A model generated the notes under the pieces. That model made no database searches and was not told where the DNA came from. It saw only the letters and a list, made by a program, of their open reading frames with translations. From NCBI GenBank assembly GCA_003552565.1, contig PUNB01000071.1, forward strand, positions 1 through 12,618: a stretch of DNA of 12,618 bases. Reading direction: 5' to 3'. This DNA is from Lentisphaerota bacterium. Its GTDB lineage: Bacteria > Verrucomicrobiota > Lentisphaeria > Oligosphaerales > PUNB01. Shown here piece after piece: positions 1 to 5,965 of the stretch. The position numbers and the translations under genes were made by a program. Each line of letters starts with the position of its first letter. Within the stretch, counting starts at the first letter, position 1.

Positions 1-19
1 CGGGCTTGTATGAAACACA

Positions 20-118
20 ATTCTGAATGTTGAATATTGAATGATGAATTTTGAAGTGGAACTGTCTGGTCTGTCCGAAACTCAACATTCAGAATTCAAA
101 ATTCATTATTCATTATTA
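20..118 (+). repeat. Module B repeat, copy 1 (AT-rich, hairpin-forming)
   Basis: AT-rich unit made of ATTC/GAAT-type words around a GC-richer centre (57-98). The ends form a perfect 14-bp inverted repeat: ATTCTGAATGTTGA at 20-33 and its complement at 82-95. The centre recurs at about 1726-1766 in the same orientation and at about 5457-5500 in the opposite orientation. Seen directly by comparing the three sites by eye. Confidence 0.8.
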
Positions 119-137
119 GTGTTCCCTGTTTCTTCTA

Positions 138-188
138 CGGGGTCTCAGGCGCTTCGCGCCGGCGGTCGGGCTTATATGAAACACGGTT
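138..188 (+). repeat. Module A repeat, copy with GGCGCTTCGCGCC hairpin
   Basis: GC-rich unit with a 5-bp stem (GGCGC-TTC-GCGCC, 148-160), then GGCGGTCGGGCTTATATGA and AAACACGG. Similar units lie at about 1779-1838, 2085-2154, 5530-5580 (opposite strand), 9193-9245 and 9371-9428, and a truncated tail starts the window. In the 2085-2154 copy the stem sequence differs (GGGCG-AAAG-CGCCC) but still pairs, which suggests the hairpin is maintained. Confidence 0.8.
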
Positions 189-367
189 CGTCATGCTTCG
201 TTCGTCGTTATTGGCGGTTGACGATAATCCGCCTCAGGCGGAACGAGAGCAAATTACGAGTAAAGCGGATCCCGAACCTCGTCCCTATTCGTGTTTATCC
301 GTGTTAATCCGTGGTTCTAATAAAAATTTTCACGACTTTCTGTTCCTCAGCCCCTAGCCGAGTTTCC

Positions 368-1426
368 TCAATTCCAGCGCCCCGGAATATCAGTTCCGCA
401 CTTCAGACATTTATGATCTGCAAAGCTCTCTGTTTGTCGAGCACTGAAAGACTGTCGATGGAATAAAATTTCACCACATTCATGGCACCGAGTATCGACA
501 AACTCTCCGTCAACGGCGACATTGCCTAGATAAATATACTTCAGGCCGGCCTCCCGCCCCAACTCAACAGCTCGATAAAGTGTTGCAAGCGGGGTCCGGT
601 TTCTGGTATCGGCCACTTTATAGTCGGCATGATAAGCGCTTACATGCCATGGCATAAGCGGATCCACGGAAGCCAGAAACTCAGTCAATCGGCGCAATTC
701 TTCCTCAGAATCGTTAAACCCGGGCACCACCAGCGTGGTTGTCTCCACCCATTTTCCCCGGCGGCGCAGTTCCCGCACCGTATCCAGCACCGGCTGCAGG
801 CGGCCTCCCAGCCGACGGTAAGATGAATCACTAAAACACTTGACATCCACATTGGCCGCGTCCAGCCAAGGTTCCAGATAATCAAGAACTTCAATGGAAG
901 CGAAACCGTTGGTTACATAGCAGCATGCCATACCTTGCCCACGAGCCAGGCGAAAAATCGAGACAGCCCATTCAGTAGAGATCAAGGGCTCGTTGTAAGT
1001 GGCGGCGACCACTCGACAATTTTTCGAACGGGCGGTTGAAATGAGTTTTTCAGCGGAACAAGGCTGAATATCCGTCCCTGCCCGTGATTCTTTCAGAGCC
1101 TGACTGGATATCCAGTTCTGGCAGAACTCGCACTGAAAATTGCAGCCGAGCATACCGAAACTGAAAGCTTCGGAGCCTGGATAAAAATGGTAAAGCGGCT
1201 TTTTCTCGATCGGATCGCAGGCCGCTCCTGCCACATACCCAAAAGGAGCCATTATCCTGCCGTTCTGATTAAACCGCAAACGACATATTCCCCGCGCTCC
1301 TTCCTCCGCCAATTCACATTTATGACCACAGGCCGTACAGACCGGCTTGTCATCCGGCCCAGAAACCGCCAAATCAGCAGGTACGGCATACTGATCAAGT
1401 TGTTGCTGCAAGCTTATTCGGTTCAT
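368..1426 (-). CDS. amrS: AmmeMemoRadiSam system radical SAM enzyme
   Basis: Radical SAM protein related to pyruvate formate-lyase activating enzymes, of the family that co-occurs with AMMECR1 and Memo proteins. Its substrate is not established. Numbered from the longest frame (TTG at 1444, 358 aa), the [4Fe-4S]/SAM motif is C101-x3-C105-x2-C108 (GCNFQCEFC), followed by family-typical TYNEP (149-153) and VTNGF (177-181). An N-terminal Cys set (C36, C39, C43, C54) and a C-terminal double CxxC (C320/C323, C346/C349) may bind metal. The coordinates given use ATG 1426 (352 aa), because GGTGA lies 11 bases upstream whereas TTG 1444 and GTG 1441 have no clear ribosome-binding site. No Memo or AMMECR1 gene lies in the window; it is separated from uxaE upstream by repeats and appears monocistronic. 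The family call is firm; the start is less sure. Confidence 0.88.
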   Translation of the reverse strand: MNRISLQQQLDQYAVPADLAVSGPDDKPVCTACGHKCELAEEGARGICRLRFNQNGRIMAPFGYVAGAACDPIEKKPLYHFYPGSEAFSFGMLGCNFQCEFCQNWISSQALKESRAGTDIQPCSAEKLISTARSKNCRVVAATYNEPLISTEWAVSIFRLARGQGMACCYVTNGFASIEVLDYLEPWLDAANVDVKCFSDSSYRRLGGRLQPVLDTVRELRRRGKWVETTTLVVPGFNDSEEELRRLTEFLASVDPLMPWHVSAYHADYKVADTRNRTPLATLYRAVELGREAGLKYIYLGNVAVDGEFVDTRCHECGEILFHRQSFSARQTESFADHKCLKCGTDIPGRWN

Positions 1427-1467
1427 AGAAATACAATTCACCAAACGAAATGATAATTTCGATGCTT

Positions 1468-1495
1468 ATTATAGATCACAACCATCCCATGGGAT
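1468..1495 (-). promoter_or_regulatory. Possible amrS promoter -10 with adjacent 12-bp palindrome
   Basis: On the minus strand a perfect TATAAT (1468-1473) lies about 40 bases before ATG 1426. No consensus -35 is present at 16-18 bases. Where it would be sits a perfect 12-bp palindrome, ATCCCATGGGAT (1484-1495), which could be an operator. Against this, the TCCCATGGGA core also occurs in gene-free DNA at about 5859-5868, so it may be another dispersed repeat. Confidence 0.3.
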
Positions 1496-1591
1496 TGTCT
1501 AAGGTTTCACAAATCTCTATTTCCTAAGCCGAATCCCGGTCCGACACTTTTTTTTTCAGAAATCAGCTGTATGAGACACCGAAACTATCTT

Positions 1592-1689
1592 AAAGCGGCG
1601 TCAGGCCGCCGCACTCCAAAGATGCTTCGCATCCGTTCAAGACACCGAGCCGAAGGCTCTTTCGGAGTGCGGTGAGTTCTCACCGCTTT
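1592..1689 (+). repeat. Module C nested palindrome, copy 1
   Basis: A 98-bp nested palindrome. The outer ends are AAAGCGG and CCGCTTT. The middle stem is CCGCACTCC (1609-1617) with GGAGTGCGG (1664-1672). Inside are two small hairpins, GATGC-TTC-GCATC (1621-1633) and GAGCC-GAA-GGCTC (1647-1659). The right arm has a further 7-bp stem (GCGGTGA 1669-1675, TCACCGC 1680-1686). Bases 1592-1672 match the reverse complement of 8953-9033 at 77 of 81 positions by hand alignment. A module A tail follows directly. It resembles non-autonomous palindromic elements; no coding capacity is seen. Confidence 0.88.
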
Positions 1690-1710
1690 GGTAGAGCGGC
1701 TCATGTGAAA

Positions 1711-1775
1711 CACAATATTGAAATGGAACTGCCCGGCCTGCCCAAAACTCAACATTCAGAATTCAATATTCGTTA
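1711..1775 (+). repeat. Module B repeat, copy 2 (shorter)
   Basis: Shortened version of module B in the same orientation as copy 1. It keeps the centre (GGAACTGCC...CCCAAAACTC then AACATTCAGAATTCAA) but has lost most of the left arm, so the hairpin of copy 1 is not preserved. It is joined directly to the module A tail at 1696-1713. Confidence 0.7.
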
Positions 1776-2084
1776 TGTTTCTCCCTCGGGGGATCAGCCA
1801 CACCGCATCGGCGGCGGTCAAGCTTATGTGAGACTTCGTCCTTTATAGCCACAAAAAACACCCGACTCCGCAAAGCCTACGTCGCGGCATGCAAAAAGTC
1901 ACGAAAAATGGAACGGCCGCAGCCTGCCTGACCACTTGGTGGCAGATCTAATCTCACATCACTGCCGTTATGGAATTTTTGAAAGTGTGTCAGGTCCTCG
2001 CGGCCATTAACATTAAGGGGTGGCCGCGAAGGAACGGACTCTGTTTTGGCTCGCGGGGACGCGGCCGCTCCCGAGGTGTTGCCC

Positions 2085-2154
2085 GAGACTAAGTCTCTCC
2101 CTCGGGGGTATCCAGGGGCGAAAGCGCCCGGCGGTCGGGACTTGTATGAGACTG
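2085..2154 (+). repeat. Module A repeat with upstream nested hairpin
   Basis: Begins with GAGACT-A-AGTCTC (2085-2097), nested inside CCCGAG...CTCGGGG, followed by a hairpin GGGCG-AAAG-CGCCC (2115-2128) and the GGCGGTCGGGACTTGTATGA core. It ends about 40 bases from the uxaE stop and, read on the minus strand, would be transcribed after uxaE. A role in mRNA 3'-end folding is possible but unproven. Confidence 0.65.
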
Positions 2155-2194
2155 CGCATCATGTTAAAGAGGAGAAACTGTCAGGTTTCCGCCT

Positions 2195-3454
2195 TCAGGC
2201 TTCAACCTCAAGAAACAATGGCCGCATGTGTCTTTCGAGAATATTATCCTTAACACAGGTGTGAATGGTACCCTCATGCTCTCGCAGTGCCTGGTGATAG
2301 CGCTCGCCCATTTCCGCGGCCACTTTATAGCCGACGTGCAGCAGCTGCCGCAGAGAGGGGTTGAATCGAGGTTCATTCGGGTCGTGCCGCAAACTGGCGG
2401 CGAAAGCATCGCTGTTCCAGCCGGCCGCTTCTTCCGGAGAGGGCAAGGCATCCTGATCAATATCGATGACTGTGGCGTAGGGGCCGGCAAGCTCTTCCCG
2501 GCGCCGATAAGCTTCCCCGTAAATCTCTTTAATCATCTCCAGGCCGGTATCACCCGCTTCCGCCAAACCAATACATTCCTCCAGCCAGGTTGTGCCGGCG
2601 GTTTTTAGGTGAATACCGCTGTCGAATCGTCGCATTGTCCGCCGTATCGCCGGATATATGGAAAATTTATCACTTCCGGAGTGGACACTGAGTTTCAGGT
2701 TGGGTTTCAGGTCAAATCTTTTAATCGCCTCCCTGATAACCGCGGTGTCGGCATCGAACTCAGCGGCGAATTCGGCCACGTCACCAACGTAATCTACGCC
2801 TTTGTTGAAGCGTCCTGAAAACTTGGGAGCGACCGTCTGAGCCGGGATTCCGCAATCAGCGATGGCGGCCAGGATAAAAAACAGTTCCGCCGGCTGCTGC
2901 GGAGCGTTGGTTTCATCCATTGAGACCTCAATGACGCAATCGTCGCCCTTCTCCCGGGCAATACGCTGATAAAGTTCCGCCGCCTGCTGAACAGCGTACA
3001 AATACTTGCCGGCAATGGTGCGCAGAAAATCTTCCGTAACCTCGATTTTCTTCTCCACTCCCGGAATTTCCAAGTCGCCGACATAGGAACTGTAACGCTT
3101 GACAAAGTCATCCAGGCTCTGAGAATCCGCGGCGCGGCCGATCGCATCAGCCACATCCAAGGTAAAGAAATCAGAGGAACCCAGGAATCCATCCACATTG
3201 CCGCTGTTAATATGATCCGCGTCCACGAAATAAGGAGCCTTCCAATTGAGAGCCGCAACGGCACTGTCTGCTTCCCGGCGCACTGACTCCGGCTCGGTTT
3301 TTATCGTGCTGTGTTCACGGTATGATTTATTCCATACCGGCACCACATCGACACCCGCCTCTTTCGCCTCGACAAAGGCCTGCAGCTGCGCTTTACCCTG
3401 ACAGCCGAAACGATCTCCGATGCCAAATGAATATTTTCCAAGTTCCAACACCAT
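2195..3454 (-). CDS. uxaE: Tagaturonate epimerase family protein (UxaE)
   Basis: Member of the UxaE family, whose characterised Thermotoga member interconverts D-tagaturonate and D-fructuronate in hexuronate catabolism. Family blocks seen in the 419-aa product: FGIGDRFG (10-17), DADH (78-81), VSMDET (177-182), KFSGRF followed by KGVDYVGD (211-225), SVHSGSDKFSIYP (256-268), HLKTAGT (282-288) and RQLLHVGY (369-376). The Asp, Glu and His residues in these blocks are plausible metal and substrate ligands. The product begins at the FGIGDR block and lacks the roughly 80-residue N-terminal extension I recall in the Thermotoga protein. This start looks real: a TAA lies eight codons upstream in frame, and AAGG sits 10 bases before the ATG. 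No other uronate gene is adjacent, so the exact substrate is open. Confidence 0.85.
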   Translation of the reverse strand: MVLELGKYSFGIGDRFGCQGKAQLQAFVEAKEAGVDVVPVWNKSYREHSTIKTEPESVRREADSAVAALNWKAPYFVDADHINSGNVDGFLGSSDFFTLDVADAIGRAADSQSLDDFVKRYSSYVGDLEIPGVEKKIEVTEDFLRTIAGKYLYAVQQAAELYQRIAREKGDDCVIEVSMDETNAPQQPAELFFILAAIADCGIPAQTVAPKFSGRFNKGVDYVGDVAEFAAEFDADTAVIREAIKRFDLKPNLKLSVHSGSDKFSIYPAIRRTMRRFDSGIHLKTAGTTWLEECIGLAEAGDTGLEMIKEIYGEAYRRREELAGPYATVIDIDQDALPSPEEAAGWNSDAFAASLRHDPNEPRFNPSLRQLLHVGYKVAAEMGERYHQALREHEGTIHTCVKDNILERHMRPLFLEVEA

Positions 3455-3513
3455 GAATAATGTACCTTTTTTATTTTATTTCGTTTCGTATAGCCGTTCG
3501 CTGACCAAGAACT

Positions 3514-3541
3514 ACAATAATCGACAAAGAGCATCTTTCAA
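3514..3541 (-). promoter_or_regulatory. Possible uxaE promoter
   Basis: On the minus strand TTGAAA (3536-3541, five of six matches to TTGACA) is followed after 16 bases by TATTGT (3514-3519, four of six to TATAAT). This would give a leader of about 55 bases before the uxaE ATG. Sequence match only, in an AT-rich region where such matches are common. Confidence 0.25.
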
Positions 3542-3726
3542 GATAACAACCACCCAAAAACTCGACCATGGCATGAGAAAACGCCGCCCTTTGATCAGGT
3601 TCGGAAAGAAGTGATTTTCTTTAGAGTTTTTTATCGGCATTTGTACATACTGTGCAGATAACAAACAACCTTTTTAAACCTCTGCAAACTTTGCAATTGA
3701 GGGTAAGGAGTCAGTATCAAAGATAC

Positions 3727-3752
3727 AAAAAGCCCTTTTTTCGGGGAGTTTT
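3727..3752 (-). terminator. Possible weak terminator after the three-repeat gene
   Basis: Read on the minus strand, CTCCCCG is followed by an A-run, then GGG and CTTTTT. It lies about 70 bases after the stop at 3823. The stem is only 3-4 GC pairs, so this is a weak candidate based on layout. Confidence 0.25.
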
Positions 3753-3822
3753 AGAAATTTCCTGGTTTGTCGCCCCTTTTACGAATAAAATGGCTGAAAA
3801 CGAGGTTACCATGTAATGGGGT

Positions 3823-4383
3823 TTACTCACTATCAGCTGCTTTAAGTGCGGACTGCCATGAACCGAATCGTCGACGGGCTGCGTAATAAAGCCTGGAATC
3901 ATTGTTACGGATAAACTCCAGAGAAAGAGGAAGCCCACGTTTTTTATAGGCAAGGATTTTTAATTTTATTCGTTCTTCGTTCCACTGCATATACCTGGAG
4001 ACTGATTCATGGGAAATGTCGGCTGCTTTTAAGGCTGCCTGCCAGGATCCGAAATATCTTTTTTTTAACGCAGCTGCAGCCAGGGCTGAATAGCAACTGC
4101 TATTAGAGAATTCGCGCCAGGAAAGATCTTCCCCTTTTTTCCAGGCATTGCGTATCTCGGCTACAATTTTCTTTTTGCTCCAGAACTGGTATCGCCTCAC
4201 TTTGTTATAATCGTAACCGGCAGTTCTTACCGCATTCTCCCAATTTCCAAATTTGCGAAATGCTGCCTGATGGAGCAGAGGATAATGCGTCTTTACGTAT
4301 GAAGAATATATTGGTTCACCCTTTGCCTCCAACTCCATAATGTGCCTGACAATGGTATTTCTGTCCCACTTCCTGTAAAACAT
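3823..4383 (-). CDS. Protein of three homing-endonuclease-associated repeats
   Basis: The 186-aa product is three tandem copies of a repeat of about 52-55 residues: roughly 6-57, 68-122 and 134-184. Each starts with W, has I-x6-[KR]G around a helix, and ends in [RKY]FG[NS]W-x3-[AL]-[VL]-x-[TK]A[AG] (FGNW at 45-48, FGSW at 111-114 and 173-176). This matches the repeat known next to HNH or homing endonuclease domains (HNH_repeat family), thought to bind DNA. No HNH, LAGLIDADG or GIY-YIG catalytic motif is visible, so this looks like a repeat-only, basic, probably DNA-binding protein. AGAAGG nine bases before the ATG supports the start. It diverges from the unknown gene at 4561 and lies in AT-rich DNA, which suggests acquisition. 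The family call is good; the role is unknown. Confidence 0.75.
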   Translation of the reverse strand: MFYRKWDRNTIVRHIMELEAKGEPIYSSYVKTHYPLLHQAAFRKFGNWENAVRTAGYDYNKVRRYQFWSKKKIVAEIRNAWKKGEDLSWREFSNSSCYSALAAAALKKRYFGSWQAALKAADISHESVSRYMQWNEERIKLKILAYKKRGLPLSLEFIRNNDSRLYYAARRRFGSWQSALKAADSE

Positions 4384-4456
4384 GGTATAAATCCTTCTCT
4401 ATGCTTTTGTAACCATCATTATTACTTCAGCACTATTAAGTTTTTTTGCAAAGTTT

Positions 4457-4487
4457 TTGAGCAATTATTTAAAATGCTCAGTATAAT
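4457..4487 (+). promoter_or_regulatory. Promoter-like region with TGAGCA-N11-TGCTCA operator-like repeat
   Basis: A perfect TATAAT (4482-4487) is preceded at 19 bases by TTGAGC (4457-4462). A perfect inverted repeat, TGAGCA (4458-4463) and TGCTCA (4475-4480), ends two bases before the TATAAT. This is a typical position for a repressor or activator site. It lies in the divergent spacer between the three-repeat gene and the unknown plus-strand gene and could control either or both. The 19-base promoter spacing is long. Confidence 0.4.
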
Positions 4488-4506
4488 CTTATTCCCCCCC
4501 TAATGC

Positions 4507-4536
4507 AAACAGAAAATGCATTTTTAATTTCTGTTT
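4507..4536 (+). repeat. Perfect 9-bp inverted repeat in leader of the unknown gene
   Basis: AAACAGAAA (4507-4515) and TTTCTGTTT (4528-4536) are exact complements around a 12-base loop, 20-50 bases after the TATAAT at 4482. It could be a second operator or a leader hairpin. The stem is AT-rich and no T-run follows, so a terminator is unlikely. Confidence 0.45.
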
Positions 4537-4560
4537 TCAGCACTTCCTCCGTCTCCTTGT

Positions 4561-5376
4561 GTGTCCATTTTTATCCTCAGTAATTCTGACTTTCTTTTGC
4601 GGGAAATATTGATTAATATATATGGCTGCGGGGCGGATTATGCAAACACTTCAAAAATACAATTAGTTATCCGTCAGTCATCGGTACGTTGGTTGCAACA
4701 AACAGCCGGAAAACGATTACGGGCGACCGGAAGATTTCAGGAGGAGATGCCGCGGGATGTGGGTGAGTACGGACGTTTCCTGCACCTTGAAAGCCCGCTG
4801 GGAAACGCTTCGGTTTATGTCGAGCGTTTTCGCGGTACCATCGATTGCCTGAAGCACATTGAAGCTGTGAAAGCGGACATGGAAACAATAGCGGAGAAAT
4901 GTGAAGACTGGCTCGAGTATGAACTTGGCGAGGATGAACGTTGGCCGGAATTGCGTTCTTTTCTGCGTGAACCTTTCAGACGCGATATGGTCAACCTTGT
5001 AATAATGTTTACAACGTTTGATTCCCTAGAAGCAGCTGCACAAGACTTTGACGTTGACATAAAAGAAAAACCAGAGGCCGCTTTCTCGTTCGTCATGCGG
5101 GCCGGGCTTTTTCTGGTTGAGCGGGGCTATCTTATGCCTTCTAAAATCTCCGACTGGATACATCTGACCGCCTGGACAGTACGATGGGCGGTGAAGAAGA
5201 ACCCGTTTCTCTTGATCCTCTTCCGAGTCTTTTCACCACCCGTCCCAGTTGCATCCTTCTTTGAAGGTTGGCAAAGCCAAATGCAACGGGATAAATTCGC
5301 TTCGCTCACTCGAGGAAACCGCAGAGGAAGACAGAGTTTAATTTCAAAAATTACTTGCTGGACAATGAAAGGCTAG
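4561..5376 (+). CDS. Hypothetical protein, start and 3' end uncertain
   Basis: I do not recognise a family. The frame gives 271 aa from a GTG with no visible ribosome-binding site; an in-frame TAA at 4525 rules out a much earlier start. An internal ATG at 4747 has AGGAGG only two bases upstream, which is too close for a good site. The middle (about 65-205) looks like real protein: acidic and helix-rich, with WLEYELGEDERWPEL (117-131) and FSFVMRAGLFLVERGYL (175-191). From about residue 208 the character changes to basic and hydrophobic (KKNPFLLILF), while another frame reads MGGEEEPVSLDPLPSLF from 5184 and stops at 5264. A frameshift near 5165-5185 is therefore possible, making this a decayed or mis-assembled gene. 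It is the only plus-strand gene candidate. Confidence 0.45.
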   Translation: MSIFILSNSDFLLREILINIYGCGADYANTSKIQLVIRQSSVRWLQQTAGKRLRATGRFQEEMPRDVGEYGRFLHLESPLGNASVYVERFRGTIDCLKHIEAVKADMETIAEKCEDWLEYELGEDERWPELRSFLREPFRRDMVNLVIMFTTFDSLEAAAQDFDVDIKEKPEAAFSFVMRAGLFLVERGYLMPSKISDWIHLTAWTVRWAVKKNPFLLILFRVFSPPVPVASFFEGWQSQMQRDKFASLTRGNRRGRQSLISKITCWTMKG

Positions 5377-5439
5377 CGGAAAATATTTGTGTTGCAGGCA
5401 CAAGAAATCCCCGCAGCCGCTCCATTCATATTCCCATAA

Positions 5440-5531
5440 TAATGAATATTAAATCTTGAATTCTGAATGTTGAGTTTCGGACAGACCATCAAGTTCCACT
5501 TCAAAATTCATCATTCAATATTCAAAATTGT
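5440..5531 (-). repeat. Module B repeat, copy 3 (inverted relative to copy 1)
   Basis: The reverse complement follows copy 1 at 20-118 closely across most of its length, including the GAATTCTGAATGTTGAGTTT word and the AGTTCCACTTCAAAATTCAT word. It runs directly into an inverted module A, so the A+B junction seen at the left edge of the window is kept here in opposite orientation. Confidence 0.8.
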
Positions 5532-5580
5532 GTATCACATAAGAACCGCCTCCGGTGCGATGCGGGCCGGATACCCCGGA
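5530..5580 (-). repeat. Module A repeat, inverted copy
   Basis: Read on the minus strand: CCGGGGTATCCGGCCCGCAT, a GC-rich centre, then TTCTTATGTGATACACAAT joined to module B. It corresponds to the module A copies at 9193-9245 and 1779-1838. Confidence 0.7.
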
Positions 5581-5663
5581 TGGAAACAGCGGCTGACGAA
5601 GAACCATGACCCTATGCGTGTGCATCCGTGTTAATCCGTGGTGAAAAAAAGTAGGAAATAAAA

Positions 5664-5775
5664 CCACCTGACCACTTAATTAATTTAAATGCACTTCTTC
5701 AATGCGGATTATGTGTACAATAAAAAGGCAAACTACAGATTCATCCAACCACAACGATTAAGTGGATCAGGCAGG
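5664..5775. repeat. Small element bounded by inverted CCTGA-CCACTTAAT arms
   Basis: The left arm CCACCTGACCACTTAAT (5664-5680) and right arm ATTAAGTGGATCAGGCAGG (5757-5775) are inverted copies with one inserted base. They enclose about 76 AT-rich bases with no coding signal. A single arm-like sequence, CCTGCCTGACCACTT, occurs alone at about 1923-1937. The layout resembles a small non-autonomous element, but no target duplication is obvious. Confidence 0.4.
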
Positions 5776-5965
5776 CGGATGGACACTGATTAACACTGAT
5801 AACGACAAACGAAGAACGAAGCACGACGAACCGTGTTTCATAAAAGGAATCACAAGCGTCCCATGGGATGCGTTACTACACTTTGTCTCGCACCTTGTCT
5901 CGCACCTAGTCCCGGCGTTGTCGAGCTTGAGCACAAATCAGACGAAGTGCGATACAAGGTGAGCA

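Larger units (their letters stand above)
1..367. other. Gene-free left spacer built of short repeats
   Basis: No credible gene is seen here. The stretch holds, in order, the tail of a module A repeat cut by the window edge (1-20), an AT-rich module B unit (20-118), a full module A unit (138-188), a 15-bp palindrome TCCGCCTCAGGCGGA (228-242), and a degenerate duplication of an 'ATCCGTGTTAATCCGTGGTT'-like sequence (about 287-316). It lies directly downstream of amrS, which is read leftward. A weak 6-bp stem (CTCGGC/GCTGAG on the minus strand, about 346-362) follows the amrS stop, but its T-run is about 20 bases away, so I do not call a terminator. An 88-codon plus-strand frame (41-307) crosses these repeats and is treated as spurious. 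Confidence 0.7.
1427..2194. other. Gene-free spacer between uxaE and amrS, repeat mosaic
   Basis: No convincing gene. On the minus strand the first 70 bases hold a possible amrS promoter. Then come module C copy 1 (1592-1689), a module A tail (1696-1713), module B copy 2 (about 1711-1775), module A copies at 1779-1838 and 2085-2154, a nested hairpin CTGCC...GGCAG (about 1924-1945), and a 9-bp inverted repeat TCGCGGCCA/TGGCCGCGA (1998-2006 and 2021-2029). Two short overlapping plus-strand frames at 2020-2264 fall across module A and the end of uxaE and are not believed. No clear terminator follows the uxaE stop. Confidence 0.7.
3455..3822. other. AT-rich spacer upstream of uxaE
   Basis: No gene is seen. 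On the minus strand this holds the probable uxaE promoter region (about 3514-3541) and a C-rich/G-rich segment with a T-run that may end the upstream gene (about 3727-3752). A small hairpin GTATC-AAA-GATAC lies at about 3713-3725. A 64-codon plus-strand frame at 3420-3614 overlaps the uxaE start and is not believed. Unlike the other large spacers, it holds none of the A, B or C repeat modules. Confidence 0.6.

Noticed and set aside
41..307. 88-codon plus-strand frame at the left edge
   Set aside because: It runs through module B and A repeats; its protein is low-complexity with no family resemblance and no ribosome-binding site.
2020..2264. Two overlapping plus-strand frames before the uxaE stop
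   Set aside because: They lie over the 9-bp inverted repeat and module A and run into uxaE antisense; composition reflects the repeats.
3713..3725. GTATC-AAA-GATAC as a terminator
   Set aside because: A 5-bp AT-containing stem with a three-base loop is too weak, and no proper T-run follows in the needed direction.
4622..4666. 15-codon mini-frame MAAGRIMQTLQKYN upstream of the unknown protein's middle
   Set aside because: It could be a leader peptide, but there is no clear ribosome-binding site and it overlaps the longer frame; nothing supports translation.
4815..5096. 93-codon minus-strand frame within the unknown gene
   Set aside because: Serine- and arginine-rich reading typical of an antisense shadow; the plus frame is the more protein-like.
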